Positions 4,499 through 13,992 of a stretch of 18,631 nucleotides of DNA are shown piece by piece. The translations under genes and the position numbers were made by a program. Within the stretch, counting starts at the first letter, position 1, and each line of letters begins with the position of its first letter. The DNA lies in contig CANCSL010000024.1 of assembly GCA_947380835.1 (NCBI GenBank), positions 1-18,631 of the forward strand. The letters are read 5' to 3'. This DNA is from Actinomycetota bacterium (lineage in GTDB: Bacteria > Actinomycetota > Actinomycetes > Nanopelagicales > Nanopelagicaceae). The notes under the pieces were generated by a model, which saw only the letters and a list, made by a program, of their open reading frames with translations, was not told where the DNA came from and ran no database searches.

Positions 4499-7387
4499 AT
4501 GAGTTCATTTCAGTTCCCGAATAATCCTTTTTCTCGCCCCGGTGGAAATGCCGGTGGCGAACCACGACGCAAACGTGGCCCACTTCCTTTCACCATCCTC
4601 TCTCTCGTCGTCATTGGCGTCGTGCTGGTTGCCCTCAGCGGTTTTTACGCAGACTTGCTCTGGTTCCGCTCTGTTAATTTCACCAGCGTTTGGCGCACCG
4701 TTCTCTTTACCAAAGGCGAGCTCTTCATCGGTTTTGGACTCATCACTTCGTTAATCATCACGGCCAATATTTTCATTGCGTATCGCAAGCGCCCTCTCTA
4801 TGTCCCCATGACTCTCGAAGCGGACAATCTCGAACGCTATCGCGCGCAAATCGAGCCAATTCGCCGCTATGCATTAATCGCAGTTGGCGCACTGCTCTTT
4901 TACTTTGCCGGTAGCTCGGGGACCAAGTTGTGGGAATCCTGGTTGCAGTTTAAGAATTCGACTCCGTTTGGAACCAAGGATGCTCAATTCGGTTTAGATA
5001 TTTCCTTCTTTGCCTTCAAGTTGCCTTTTTGGCAATCCCTTATTGGATGGGCCATCTCAACCGTTGTTATTTCTATTTTGGCCGCTTCGGTCGTTCATTA
5101 TCTTTACGGTGGTATTCGTCTTCAGGTTCAAGAGGATCGCACGACTGTTTCGGCGCGCGTCCAACTTTCTGTTCTGCTCGGCGTATTGGTTTTGTTGAAG
5201 GCAGTTGCTTATTGGTTCGATCGTTATTCCTTAGCCTTGAAAGAAGGAAAATTAATAACCGGGCTGGCCTATACCGACGTGAACGCCGTTCTTCCAGCAA
5301 AAGCGATTCTCGCGGGCATCGCTTTAATTTGTGCCTTGCTCTTCTTTGCCAACATCATTCGCCGCTCCTGGATATTGCCAACCGCAGGTGTAACTTTGAT
5401 GGCAGTTTCCTCTTTGATCATTGCCGGTGTGTATCCCGCAGTTATCCAGCAATTCCAAGTTAAGCCCAGCGAATCTTCTAAAGAGGCTCCCTTCATTCAA
5501 CGAAATATCAACGCCACCAGAGCTGCCTATGACGTTGCAAATGCCAAGGTAATCGATTACCAGGCCACTAGTTCTGCGACCGCAGGTCAGCTTGCCAATG
5601 ATGCGGCCACCATTTCGAATATTCGCTTGATGGATCCCAGTGTGCTCTCGGCAACCTTCCGTCAATTGCAACAGATCAAGCCTTATTACACCTTCCCAGA
5701 TTCTCTTGATATTGATCGTTACACGATCGCAGGTCAGCAACGCGATACCGTCGTTGCAGTTCGCGAGCTCAACATCAATGGCAATCCCAGCCGTAACTGG
5801 ATCAACGATCACTTGGTTTATACCCACGGTTTCGGTTTTGTATCGGCTCTAGGAAATACCGTCGATACCGACGGCAAGCCCAGCTTTGTGGTCGGAAATA
5901 TCCCGCCAACAACTGGTTTAGGAAAGTTTGAGCCACGCGTTTATTTCGGTGAAAATGTTCCGGACTATTCCATTATCGGCGGCGCCAAGAACTCATCTCC
6001 AGTCGAACTTGACTATCCAGATGACAATTCGGCCAATGGTCAGAAGAACTACACCTATACGGGTAAAGGTGGCGTGCCCATGGGCAACCTGCTGACCCGC
6101 TTGCTCTTCGCCATTAAGTATCAAGATCAACGAATTGTTCTATCTAGCTTGATCAACTCGGATTCCAAGATTCTCTTCAATCGCAATCCGCGCGATCGCG
6201 TGGCAAAAGTTGCGCCGTGGTTGACCCTCGATGGCAATCCTTATCCAGCAATCGTCGACGGTCGCATTCTTTGGATTGTTGATGGTTACACGACCTCGGC
6301 CGGGTACCCATATTCCAAGAAGACTAATCTCAATGGTGCGACAACCGATGCGCTCACTAACGCTTCAACATCGGTGACTGCCTTGGATAACAAGACCGTC
6401 AATTACATTCGCAACTCCGTGAAAGCCACGGTTGATGCTTATGACGGAACTGTCTCTTTGTATCAATGGGATGCCAGCGATCCAGTTCTCAAGACCTGGA
6501 GCAAAGCGTTTCCAAATACAGTAAAACCTAAGAGCGCTATGTCAGCCGCACTCTTGGCTCACATTCGCTACCCTGAAGATCTCTTCAGCGTTCAGCGCGA
6601 TATCTTGGGTACTTACCACGTAGAGACCGCAGGGGCTTATTACGGTGGACAAGATTTCTGGAAGGTTCCAACCGATCCATCAACGTTGGGAGCCAATGCT
6701 GGAAACCAACCTCCTTACTACTTAACTCTGCAAGTTCCGGGAACGAAGGCAGCTGCATTCTCGTTAACAACGCCATTCGTACCCCGAGGCGGACGACAAA
6801 ACTTGACGGCATTTGCTGTAGTTAATTCTGACTTCGGTCCTAACTACGGAAAAATTACCGTTTTGCAATTACCACGTTCGACCAACATTTCTGGTCCTTC
6901 GCAAGTTGCATCCAACTTCGAAGCGAAACCACAAGTTGCACAAGCACTCTCGCTGCTGCGCCAAGGTGGATCCGATGTTGTTCTGGGTAACCTGCTGACA
7001 CTTCCTGTCGGTGGCGGCTTGTTGTACGTTCAACCGGTTTATGTTCGCGCTACTTCCAACTCGGCCTCCTTCCCACTGTTGCAAAAAGTTCTGGTCTCCT
7101 TCGGAGATCAAATTGGATTTGATGACACATTGAAGGCGGCGTTGGATCAGGTATTCGGAGGTAACTCCGGAACCACTAGTGGGACCACCGGAACAACAAC
7201 CGGTGGCACAACCACTGGCACCGTTACTAGTTCTTCACTCAAGGCAGCTCTTGCCAGCGCGCAGAGTGCACTTGCGGATTCGCAGGCGGCGCTAAAAGCT
7301 GGCGACTTCACCGCCTATGGAAAGGCTCAGGATCGCCTGAAGGCCGCCATTGCTGCCGCCATTACCGCGCAAGCCAAGGGCAAGTAG
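4499..7387 (+). CDS. UPF0182 family large membrane protein
   Basis: 962 residues, the usual size for this family. After a charged, proline/glycine-rich N-terminus there are seven hydrophobic segments at about 30-49, 74-94, 122-138, 178-199, 221-239, 266-286 and 292-313, then a large hydrophilic domain (about 320-885) expected outside the membrane. Conserved-looking blocks are QRNINATRAAYDV and LLTRLLFAIKYQDQRIVLS. The C-terminus has a Gly/Thr linker (887-909) and an alanine-rich helical tail with a GDFTAYGKAQDRL motif that I associate with actinobacterial UPF0182 tails. Function is unknown; a link with the neighbouring YlbL-like protease is suggested by the 9-base spacing and frequent co-occurrence. 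GTAGGAA lies about 3-9 bases before the ATG. Confidence 0.95.
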   Translation: MSSFQFPNNPFSRPGGNAGGEPRRKRGPLPFTILSLVVIGVVLVALSGFYADLLWFRSVNFTSVWRTVLFTKGELFIGFGLITSLIITANIFIAYRKRPLYVPMTLEADNLERYRAQIEPIRRYALIAVGALLFYFAGSSGTKLWESWLQFKNSTPFGTKDAQFGLDISFFAFKLPFWQSLIGWAISTVVISILAASVVHYLYGGIRLQVQEDRTTVSARVQLSVLLGVLVLLKAVAYWFDRYSLALKEGKLITGLAYTDVNAVLPAKAILAGIALICALLFFANIIRRSWILPTAGVTLMAVSSLIIAGVYPAVIQQFQVKPSESSKEAPFIQRNINATRAAYDVANAKVIDYQATSSATAGQLANDAATISNIRLMDPSVLSATFRQLQQIKPYYTFPDSLDIDRYTIAGQQRDTVVAVRELNINGNPSRNWINDHLVYTHGFGFVSALGNTVDTDGKPSFVVGNIPPTTGLGKFEPRVYFGENVPDYSIIGGAKNSSPVELDYPDDNSANGQKNYTYTGKGGVPMGNLLTRLLFAIKYQDQRIVLSSLINSDSKILFNRNPRDRVAKVAPWLTLDGNPYPAIVDGRILWIVDGYTTSAGYPYSKKTNLNGATTDALTNASTSVTALDNKTVNYIRNSVKATVDAYDGTVSLYQWDASDPVLKTWSKAFPNTVKPKSAMSAALLAHIRYPEDLFSVQRDILGTYHVETAGAYYGGQDFWKVPTDPSTLGANAGNQPPYYLTLQVPGTKAAAFSLTTPFVPRGGRQNLTAFAVVNSDFGPNYGKITVLQLPRSTNISGPSQVASNFEAKPQVAQALSLLRQGGSDVVLGNLLTLPVGGGLLYVQPVYVRATSNSASFPLLQKVLVSFGDQIGFDDTLKAALDQVFGGNSGTTSGTTGTTTGGTTTGTVTSSSLKAALASAQSALADSQAALKAGDFTAYGKAQDRLKAAIAAAITAQAKGK
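7157..7225 (+). repeat. Low-complexity Gly/Thr-coding tract in the UPF0182 gene
   Basis: The DNA encodes GGNSGTTSGTTGTTTGGTTT and similar, made of near-repeats of GGAACCACT/GGCACAACC. It forms a flexible linker before the C-terminal helix and is a likely site of length variation between strains. Confidence 0.75.
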
Positions 7388-7396
7388 CCCTCGAGT

Positions 7397-7425
7397 TTGG
7401 GTATTAGTCGTTAATCACCTAGAAT
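7397..7425 (+). promoter_or_regulatory. Promoter of the initiator tRNA gene
   Basis: TTGGGT (7397-7402), a 17-base spacer and TAGAAT (7420-7425) form a recognisable sigma-70-type promoter. Transcription would begin about 5-7 bases before the mature tRNA. Confidence 0.6.
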
Positions 7426-7437
7426 TGGGATTTCCGA

Positions 7438-7511
7438 CGCGGGGTGGAGCAGCTCGGTAGCTCGCTGGGCTCATAACCCAGAGGTCATAGGTTCAAATCC
7501 TGTCCCCGCTA
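7438..7511 (+). tRNA. Initiator tRNA-fMet (CAU anticodon)
   Basis: A full cloverleaf of 74 bases. Acceptor arms are CGCGGGG and CCCCGCT, with discriminator A. The D stem is GAGC/GCTC, the anticodon stem CTGGG/CCCAG around CTCATAA, and the T stem ATAGG/CCTGT. Initiator hallmarks are the three consecutive G-C pairs in the anticodon stem, the A11-U24 pair and an unpaired 1:72 position. Here that is C1-U72 rather than the C1-A72 of E. coli. CCA is not encoded (ACT follows). Confidence 0.97.
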
Positions 7512-7520
7512 CTAGATATC

Positions 7521-7568
7521 GCACCGCACTACTGGGCCTTGAAATAGGGCAGGTGGTGCGGTGCTTTT
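7521..7568 (+). terminator. Terminator after the tRNA gene
   Basis: A perfect 9-bp stem, GCACCGCAC (7521-7529) with GTGCGGTGC (7556-7564), has a 26-base loop and is followed by TTTT. Confidence 0.8.
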
Positions 7569-7606
7569 CATTGCCGCTTGTTTCGGCCTATACCTGCCTC
7601 CTCGCC

Positions 7607-7612
7607 TAGACT
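7607..7612 (+). promoter_or_regulatory. TAGACT -10 element, leaderless start of the VKOR cluster
   Basis: TAGACT is followed by 7 bases (TAAGGCC) and then ATG at 7620. The position suits a leaderless transcript, although AAGG in the spacer could also act as a weak ribosome site. Confidence 0.45.
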
Positions 7613-7619
7613 TAAGGCC

Positions 7620-8243
7620 ATGAGCGACACGAACGACCAGCTGGCCGTGGCCACCCCCGCCCGCCACCTCAAGGCCTACATCACGATGCTGCTCTCCTCG
7701 ATTGCCAGTCTTAGCGCCTCTTTGGTCCTCTCGGTCGATGCCATCACCTTGGCCAAGAATGCCAATGCCAAGCTCTCCTGCGACGTCAATGCCATCATCT
7801 CCTGCGGCAAGGTGGCTCAGTCCTGGCAGTCCAACTTGCTGGGCTTTCCCAACGCCTTTCTAGGCCTGATCTGCGAGCCTGTAGTCATCACTTTGGCTGT
7901 GGCTGGGCTGACTCGAGTTCGATTCGGTAAAGGCTTTATGAAAATCGCTTTGACTATCTACGGCGTCGGGCTGCTCTTCGCCTTTTGGCTCTTCTCGCAA
8001 TCTTTCTTTGTTATTAAAGCTTTCTGCCCTTGGTGCCTTCTGGTGACGGCTTCGACGATCACTGTTTTCTTCAGCATGCTGCGTGTCAACTTGTTGGATA
8101 ACACTTTTAATTTTTCACAAGAGCGGTATGACCGAATTTCTGGGTGGTTACACGCCGGACGAGACAGTGTTGTCGTTGTCGCCATTTATACCCTCTTGGC
8201 GACGTTGGTGATTTTCAAATATGGCCAGTATTTCTTGCCATAA
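7620..8243 (+). CDS. Vitamin K epoxide reductase (VKOR) family disulfide-forming membrane protein
   Basis: 207 residues from the ATG at 7620; an in-frame TTG 14 codons upstream is rejected because it abuts the tRNA terminator. Bacterial VKOR homologues pass electrons from a DsbA-like partner to quinone and so make disulfides outside the membrane. The four redox cysteines are visible: the pair C54-x7-C62 (CDVNAIISCGKV) and the CPWC motif C136/C139. Hydrophobic segments fall at about 20-45, 77-98, 107-129, 137-153 and 184-202. No thioredoxin-like domain is fused and no DsbA-like gene is in the window. It heads a cluster with pgl, gnd and zwf; pgl starts only 7 bases after its stop. Confidence 0.92.
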   Translation: MSDTNDQLAVATPARHLKAYITMLLSSIASLSASLVLSVDAITLAKNANAKLSCDVNAIISCGKVAQSWQSNLLGFPNAFLGLICEPVVITLAVAGLTRVRFGKGFMKIALTIYGVGLLFAFWLFSQSFFVIKAFCPWCLLVTASTITVFFSMLRVNLLDNTFNFSQERYDRISGWLHAGRDSVVVVAIYTLLATLVIFKYGQYFLP

Positions 8244-8249
8244 ATCCCC

Positions 8250-8981
8250 ATGAATCTTTCTCAGCGCTACGACCGATCCGTTGAACACCTGATTGCTCAA
8301 ACTGCAGAGCGCACTGTCGCTGCCATCTTGCACGCTTGGAGCGAGCAACGTGACGCACATATCGTTGTTACTGGCGGACGTAATGGATCTGCAATAAGCA
8401 AAGCTTTGGATTTCGAACTTTTTCGCGGAACGGCGGAGTTTCGAACAGCCAAGAATGCGAAAACTCCAAGACCACTTCATATTTGGTTCAGCGATGAAAG
8501 ATATGTCGAGTTCGATAATTTAGAGAGAACCGATTCAACGTTGATCGAGAATTTTAAATTAACGCGTAACTTAATTACCTTTCATAGGGTTTCTCCTCCA
8601 AGTCGCGAATCGCTCACAGCAGCTGCGGAGAGTTATTCCAAGCAGTTGAAAGATAATCTAGGAGAGCAACGATTCGAAGTTGTAATCTTGAGCTTGGGTG
8701 AAGATGGACATGTCGCCTCGTGTTTTCCATCGATTCCGGATTCACTGGAATCTGAGTCTCCAGCGATTGCGATATGGGATTCACCGAAACCGCCGAGCGA
8801 GCGAGTTTCGCTCTCGTTGGGACAGATTGCGCAAGCAAATCAGATCTATGTGATGGCATTTGGCGAAGGTAAGCGCGAAGCGATGAATCGCTCGATGGCA
8901 GAAGGTTCGACCTATCCGGTGGGTTTGTTACGAAGGAGTTCACCTCACGGAAATATTTTCGTTCTGACAGATCTCAACTGA
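8250..8981 (+). CDS. pgl: 6-phosphogluconolactonase
   Basis: 243 residues, normal for this enzyme, which hydrolyses 6-phosphogluconolactone to 6-phosphogluconate in the cytoplasm, the second step of the oxidative pentose phosphate pathway. Motifs seen are VVTGGRNGS (39-47, phosphate-binding loop), WFSDERYV (79-86), LGEDGHVASCFP (149-160, with the catalytic-region histidine H154) and YPVGLL (222-227). No Shine-Dalgarno precedes the ATG, so translation may be coupled to the VKOR gene. The middle of the gene (about 8450-8600) is visibly more AT-rich than its neighbours, but the protein is intact. Confidence 0.93.
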   Translation: MNLSQRYDRSVEHLIAQTAERTVAAILHAWSEQRDAHIVVTGGRNGSAISKALDFELFRGTAEFRTAKNAKTPRPLHIWFSDERYVEFDNLERTDSTLIENFKLTRNLITFHRVSPPSRESLTAAAESYSKQLKDNLGEQRFEVVILSLGEDGHVASCFPSIPDSLESESPAIAIWDSPKPPSERVSLSLGQIAQANQIYVMAFGEGKREAMNRSMAEGSTYPVGLLRRSSPHGNIFVLTDLN

Positions 8982-9014
8982 AAAGTAAGATTAATGCTGT
9001 GAAGGGAGCCCGAA

Positions 9015-10067
<1,053 letters not shown>

Positions 10068-10081
10068 GAGGAAGCTTGTTA

Positions 10082-11467
10082 ATGATTAAAAAGAGTCCTG
10101 AAGTTGCTGAATCCGATGTTTTAGTGCTTTTTGGTGCGACCGGAGACTTGGCAAAGAAGAAACTTTTTCCAGCTTTGTACAACATGGCGCGCAAAGGTGC
10201 GCTAGAGGCAGAGGTCGTTGGAGTTGCTTCGACCAAATGGAATCACGATCAATTCGTTAATAATGCCTTCACTGCAATTCGCACCAATGTTCCCAATGTG
10301 GATGAAGCTATCTTGACCCAATTGGATTCTAAATTGTCTCTGGTAGTGGGCAACTATGAAGATCCAAAGGTTTACCAAGACTTGGCCGAGAAATTATCAG
10401 ACAAGCTCAATCCCGTTATTTACTTGGCAATTCCGCCTTCTCTCTTTGAAACCGTCACACAAGGCTTGGCCGCTGTGGGTCTTACGGCACATGCTCGGCT
10501 GGTTGTAGAAAAGCCATTTGGTCGCGATCTGCAATCTGCAGAACTTCTGCAAGTAGCACTAGAACGTGTCCTTCCGGAAGAGCGCATATTCCGTATTGAT
10601 CACTACTTGGGCAAAGAGTCGGTTGAAGATATTTTGATTTTCCGCTTTGCCAACTCCATTTGGGAACCGTTGTGGAACCGCCGCTACATCAATAGCGTCC
10701 AGATCACGATGGCGGAAGACTTCGGCATTGAAGGTCGTGGCGCTTTCTACGACGGCGTCGGCGCCATTCGTGATGTACTCCAAAATCACCTGCTGCAGGT
10801 TTTAACTTTGATCGCCATGGAGCCACCTTCAGACTTAACTTCACAATTCATGGAAGATGAAAAAATCAAAGTCTTACGGGCTATCGACCCCTTGAAGGCA
10901 GATGAGATTGTTCGCGGCCAATATGTTGGATATCTCGATGAGGCCGGAGTAGCCGCCGGCTCGCATACCGAGACCTATGCTGCCGCGGTTCTCCACGTTG
11001 ATAACTGGCGTTGGGCTGGCGTCCCGTTCTATTTGCGTACTGGCAAATATCTAGCTGAAACCACTTTGGAAGTTATCGTCGAGTTCAAACACCCGCCACG
11101 GTTGCTCTTTGCCGAAGGCCAGGAATCTTCGCCTAACATCTTGCGCTTCCGTCTCGGTAAGAACGACGGCGTGGACATCGAGCTTTTGGCGAAAGCGCCC
11201 GGAGATCATTTGGCTACTGTGCCAGTCCAACTCAATGTCGAATTTAGTGCGGCTCTTGGCGATCGTCAGGAGGCCTACGAGCGATTACTTCGTGCCGCTA
11301 TGTTGGGCGATCACTTGCGCTTTACTCGCATTGATTCTGTGCTGGAGAGCTGGCGCATCATTGAGGATGTGATTCATGGCGATCCTCAGGTTTATCCATA
11401 TTTCAAGGGCACTTGGGGCCCAGAGAAAGTGGATGACTTAATGCCACAGGGCTGGATCGACCTCTAG
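10082..11467 (+). CDS. zwf: Glucose-6-phosphate 1-dehydrogenase
   Basis: 461 residues from the ATG at 10082, preferred to TTG at 10076 because GAGGAAG is then about 8 bases away. It catalyses the first step of the oxidative pentose phosphate pathway. Motifs are LFGATGDLAKKKL (16-28, nucleotide binding), EKPFG (143-147) and the catalytic RIDHYLGKE (171-179). After the second beta strand the sequence is GVASTKW (47-53), where many NADP-dependent enzymes have an arginine; cofactor preference is therefore uncertain. opcA, often found after zwf in actinobacteria, is absent. The neighbouring gene downstream is convergent, with no strong terminator in the 49-base gap. Confidence 0.96.
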   Translation: MIKKSPEVAESDVLVLFGATGDLAKKKLFPALYNMARKGALEAEVVGVASTKWNHDQFVNNAFTAIRTNVPNVDEAILTQLDSKLSLVVGNYEDPKVYQDLAEKLSDKLNPVIYLAIPPSLFETVTQGLAAVGLTAHARLVVEKPFGRDLQSAELLQVALERVLPEERIFRIDHYLGKESVEDILIFRFANSIWEPLWNRRYINSVQITMAEDFGIEGRGAFYDGVGAIRDVLQNHLLQVLTLIAMEPPSDLTSQFMEDEKIKVLRAIDPLKADEIVRGQYVGYLDEAGVAAGSHTETYAAAVLHVDNWRWAGVPFYLRTGKYLAETTLEVIVEFKHPPRLLFAEGQESSPNILRFRLGKNDGVDIELLAKAPGDHLATVPVQLNVEFSAALGDRQEAYERLLRAAMLGDHLRFTRIDSVLESWRIIEDVIHGDPQVYPYFKGTWGPEKVDDLMPQGWIDL

Positions 11468-11516
11468 TTCCTGCAGGTCTCTGACTTAATCTTTTCCAAG
11501 TCGCCTTCCGCTGGCG

Positions 11517-12134
11517 CTATTTAACTCCGACGAGGAAAACACCATAAACCAAGCCATCAATTGCTAATAAACGAAAGTCGGCGGCGACTTGAGTTGCCTG
11601 TTCAATTCGGGCAGCAATTTCTGGATGGAATGCAGTGGTGGCTTTGGCGACAGCATCGACTTCGCCATAGAGAACGGTGCGGATCTTGCCCGCGACCGTG
11701 GTCTTTTCGGCAAATCCTGCGCTCAGGGCTTGCTCGGAAAGTAGCTCGCTCTGGTAGCGGTTAATCAGCGCTCTGATTTCAAAATCAGAGATGTAACTAA
11801 TTTGGCGATTTATTTGGGTTCCCAAATAACCACTGCCATCAAGTGGATCTTCGATCACGAACAGTTCTACGAATTGTGGTGCGGTCATTTTTGGTAAATC
11901 GTTATGCGAAAAGTCCACCGGCTCATGTATTGGAGCGACCGGAACGCTGGACTTATTGCTGGCAGAAGGTGAATTTTCTTTCTCTTCTACTTTTGTGGGG
12001 ATTCCCGAAGTTTGAATTTTTTGCTGACGTTTTTTTGATTTGCTCCGCACAACTATTAACACCAAGAGCAGGAGCACAACGACTCCGGCCGCAGCGGCAT
12101 AAATCAGAGCACGATTTTCAGAAGAGATATTCAT
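11517..12134 (-). CDS. Membrane-anchored protein of unknown function
   Basis: 205 residues. One N-terminal transmembrane segment (about 10-29) is followed by a basic stop-transfer stretch (RSKSKKRQQK), a Ser/Pro/Glu-rich linker (about 40-75) and a folded-looking C-terminal domain (about 80-205) with helical segments. The topology suggests N-out with the domain in the cytoplasm. I do not recognise the family. The ATG at 12134 is chosen over an in-frame TTG one codon upstream; no good ribosome site is seen. It starts 13 bases after the HisN-type gene stop, so it probably belongs to the same transcript. Confidence 0.75.
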   Translation of the reverse strand: MNISSENRALIYAAAAGVVVLLLLVLIVVRSKSKKRQQKIQTSGIPTKVEEKENSPSASNKSSVPVAPIHEPVDFSHNDLPKMTAPQFVELFVIEDPLDGSGYLGTQINRQISYISDFEIRALINRYQSELLSEQALSAGFAEKTTVAGKIRTVLYGEVDAVAKATTAFHPEIAARIEQATQVAADFRLLAIDGLVYGVFLVGVK

Positions 12135-12147
12135 CAAAGTCTATTTT

Positions 12148-12948
12148 TTACTTCAGTGCATCTATGAATTGTTGATGGATGTGACCATTGCTAGATATTG
12201 CGCTGCCACCATGGGGGCCATCGACGCCATCTATATTCGTGAAAGTGCCGCCGGCTTCGCGCACAACAATGTCCAAGGCCGCCATATCCCAGAGTGCCAA
12301 TTTGGGTTCGACTGCTAGATCAACGGCGCCCTCGGCTACCAACATGTGTGACCAGAAATCACCTAGGCCACGGGTGCGCCAGATGTGCTGTTGCAGTTCT
12401 AGGAATGGAGCGCGGCGTTTTCCCCAACCTTCTAGGTCAGAATAGGAAATCGAGGAGTCGGAAATGGATTTCACTGCGGAGACCGATATTCGTTGAGCCG
12501 TCCCATGATTTAACGAGACGTAAGCACCGTCGCCCTTGCTGGCATACCAGCGTCGAAAGAGTGCTGGCGAACTAACGACCCCGACGACAACTTCACCATT
12601 GCCTTCGACCAAGGCGATGAGAGTTGCCCAGGTGGGCACTCCGCGCAGAAAGTTCTTGGTGCCGTCGATAGGGTCGATCACCCAATAGCGCTCTTTGCCT
12701 GAAAGTTCAGGCGTTCCAAATTCTTCGCCGACGATTAAATCGTTTGGTCGTTCTTGAGCCAGAAGTTCACGGATTGCTTGTTCAGTTGCCTTATCGGCAT
12801 CGGTGACCGGAGTGGCATCGGGCTTGGTTTCGATGACCAAGTCCAGGGCTTGATAGCGAGCCATAGATATCGAATCGGCTAAATCTGCCAGGCGTAGCCC
12901 TAGTTCGAGATCGGATACGTAGGTAGATGCGGAACTGGTTGGGCTCAT
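12148..12948 (-). CDS. hisN: Inositol monophosphatase-family phosphatase, likely histidinol-phosphatase
   Basis: 266 residues. Metal-binding signatures of the IMPase superfamily are GEEFG (74-78), WVIDPIDGTKNF (89-100) and WDMAALDIVVREAGG (220-234). The overall pattern fits the actinobacterial HisN type, which removes phosphate from histidinol phosphate in histidine synthesis. An inositol-phosphate or other sugar-phosphate phosphatase is the main alternative, and no histidine gene is nearby to decide. A TAGCCT element 7 bases before the ATG suggests a leaderless transcript, although the gene lies only 54 bases after rsgA on the same strand. Confidence 0.82.
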   Translation of the reverse strand: MSPTSSASTYVSDLELGLRLADLADSISMARYQALDLVIETKPDATPVTDADKATEQAIRELLAQERPNDLIVGEEFGTPELSGKERYWVIDPIDGTKNFLRGVPTWATLIALVEGNGEVVVGVVSSPALFRRWYASKGDGAYVSLNHGTAQRISVSAVKSISDSSISYSDLEGWGKRRAPFLELQQHIWRTRGLGDFWSHMLVAEGAVDLAVEPKLALWDMAALDIVVREAGGTFTNIDGVDGPHGGSAISSNGHIHQQFIDALK

Positions 12949-12955
12949 GGGGGAA

Positions 12956-12961
12956 AGGCTA
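12956..12961 (-). promoter_or_regulatory. TAGCCT -10 element, leaderless start of hisN
   Basis: On the minus strand TAGCCT is followed by 7 bases and the ATG at 12948. It would give hisN its own transcript independent of aroA-rsgA. Confidence 0.45.
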
Positions 12962-13002
12962 TCAAGGGGAGTCCATTAACGATTGCGTGGCATATTTCAG
13001 TT

Positions 13003-13992
13003 TTACTGCGCGGCCAGCAATCTCCGCAGGCTGGTCAGGCGCGACTTATGGGATTCGTCAAAACCTTCCCAGGTATTGAGAGCGCAACCATCTTCGATGT
13101 GGGAACAATTCTTGGGGCAACTCTCCATCGCTTCGGCAAATTCGGGGAAGGAGGCGATAACTCGTTCGATGTTGACGTGGGCGACGCCAAAAGAGCGCAC
13201 GCCAGGAGTATCAATAATCCAGCCAGTCTCAACATCAGCGCTAACCGGATCGAGGCGAAGTGCCAAGGCGCTGGACGAAGTGTGACGCCCACGACCAGTT
13301 ACATCGTTGACGATACCGGTACTTCGATCTGCGCTTTCCACGAGAGCATTAACCAGCGTGGATTTTCCAACACCTGAATGTCCCAGCAAAACTGTCATCT
13401 TGTTGGCAAGGGCAATTCGTAACGGATCAAGATCGGAACCACGTTGGATTTCAAAAAGTTCTATATCTAGTCCGTTATAGACGCTGAGGAATTCCTTGCC
13501 ATCAGCCAGATCTCGTTTCGTCAAAATAATGATGGGTTTAATTCCTTGATCAAATGCAACGACCAGGGCTCGATCGACAAAACCATGTCTGGGTTCGGGA
13601 TGCGCTGCGGCGATCACAATGGCCATTTGGTCAACATTGGCAACGATCATGCGCTCTTCACCCGGGTTGTCATCGATGGTACGAGTTAAGGCGTTCTTTC
13701 GTGGAATGACAGTGACAATGCGAGCGAGCGAACCTTCATTGCCAGAGATATCTCCGACCAAACCAACTATGTCACCTACGACAACTGATTTCTTTCCCAG
13801 CTCGCGCGACTTCATCGCCGTCACAATGGTGTGGTCATCTTCTAAAACACAGGTGGTACGTCCGCGATCTACGGCTATAACCAGTCCACGAGTGGCAGTG
13901 GTGTAATCAGGGCGATCTTTGGTTCGGGGTCTAGTGCTGCGGGCTGGACGAGAACGAACATCGTCCTCATCAAGGTCATGCCTAGAGGCCAT
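13003..13992 (-). CDS. rsgA: Ribosome small-subunit-dependent GTPase (YjeQ/EngC)
   Basis: 329 residues. RsgA is a circularly permuted GTPase that helps mature the 30S subunit. An OB-fold region (about 35-95) is followed by motifs in permuted order: TKRD (158-161, G4), GHSGVGKST (204-212, G1 Walker A), TGRGRHTS (232-239, G2) and DTPG (261-264, G3). The C-terminal zinc site is C292, C296, H298 and C303. The N-terminus is charged (Asp/Arg-rich). The ATG overlaps the aroA stop codon by one base (TAATG), so the two are translationally coupled. Confidence 0.96.
   Translation of the reverse strand: MASRHDLDEDDVRSRPARSTRPRTKDRPDYTTATRGLVIAVDRGRTTCVLEDDHTIVTAMKSRELGKKSVVVGDIVGLVGDISGNEGSLARIVTVIPRKNALTRTIDDNPGEERMIVANVDQMAIVIAAAHPEPRHGFVDRALVVAFDQGIKPIIILTKRDLADGKEFLSVYNGLDIELFEIQRGSDLDPLRIALANKMTVLLGHSGVGKSTLVNALVESADRSTGIVNDVTGRGRHTSSSALALRLDPVSADVETGWIIDTPGVRSFGVAHVNIERVIASFPEFAEAMESCPKNCSHIEDGCALNTWEGFDESHKSRLTSLRRLLAAQ

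Noticed and set aside
7157..7225. Mobile or CRISPR-like repeat
   Set aside because: The repetition comes from Gly/Thr codons of a protein linker in frame, with no spacer structure.
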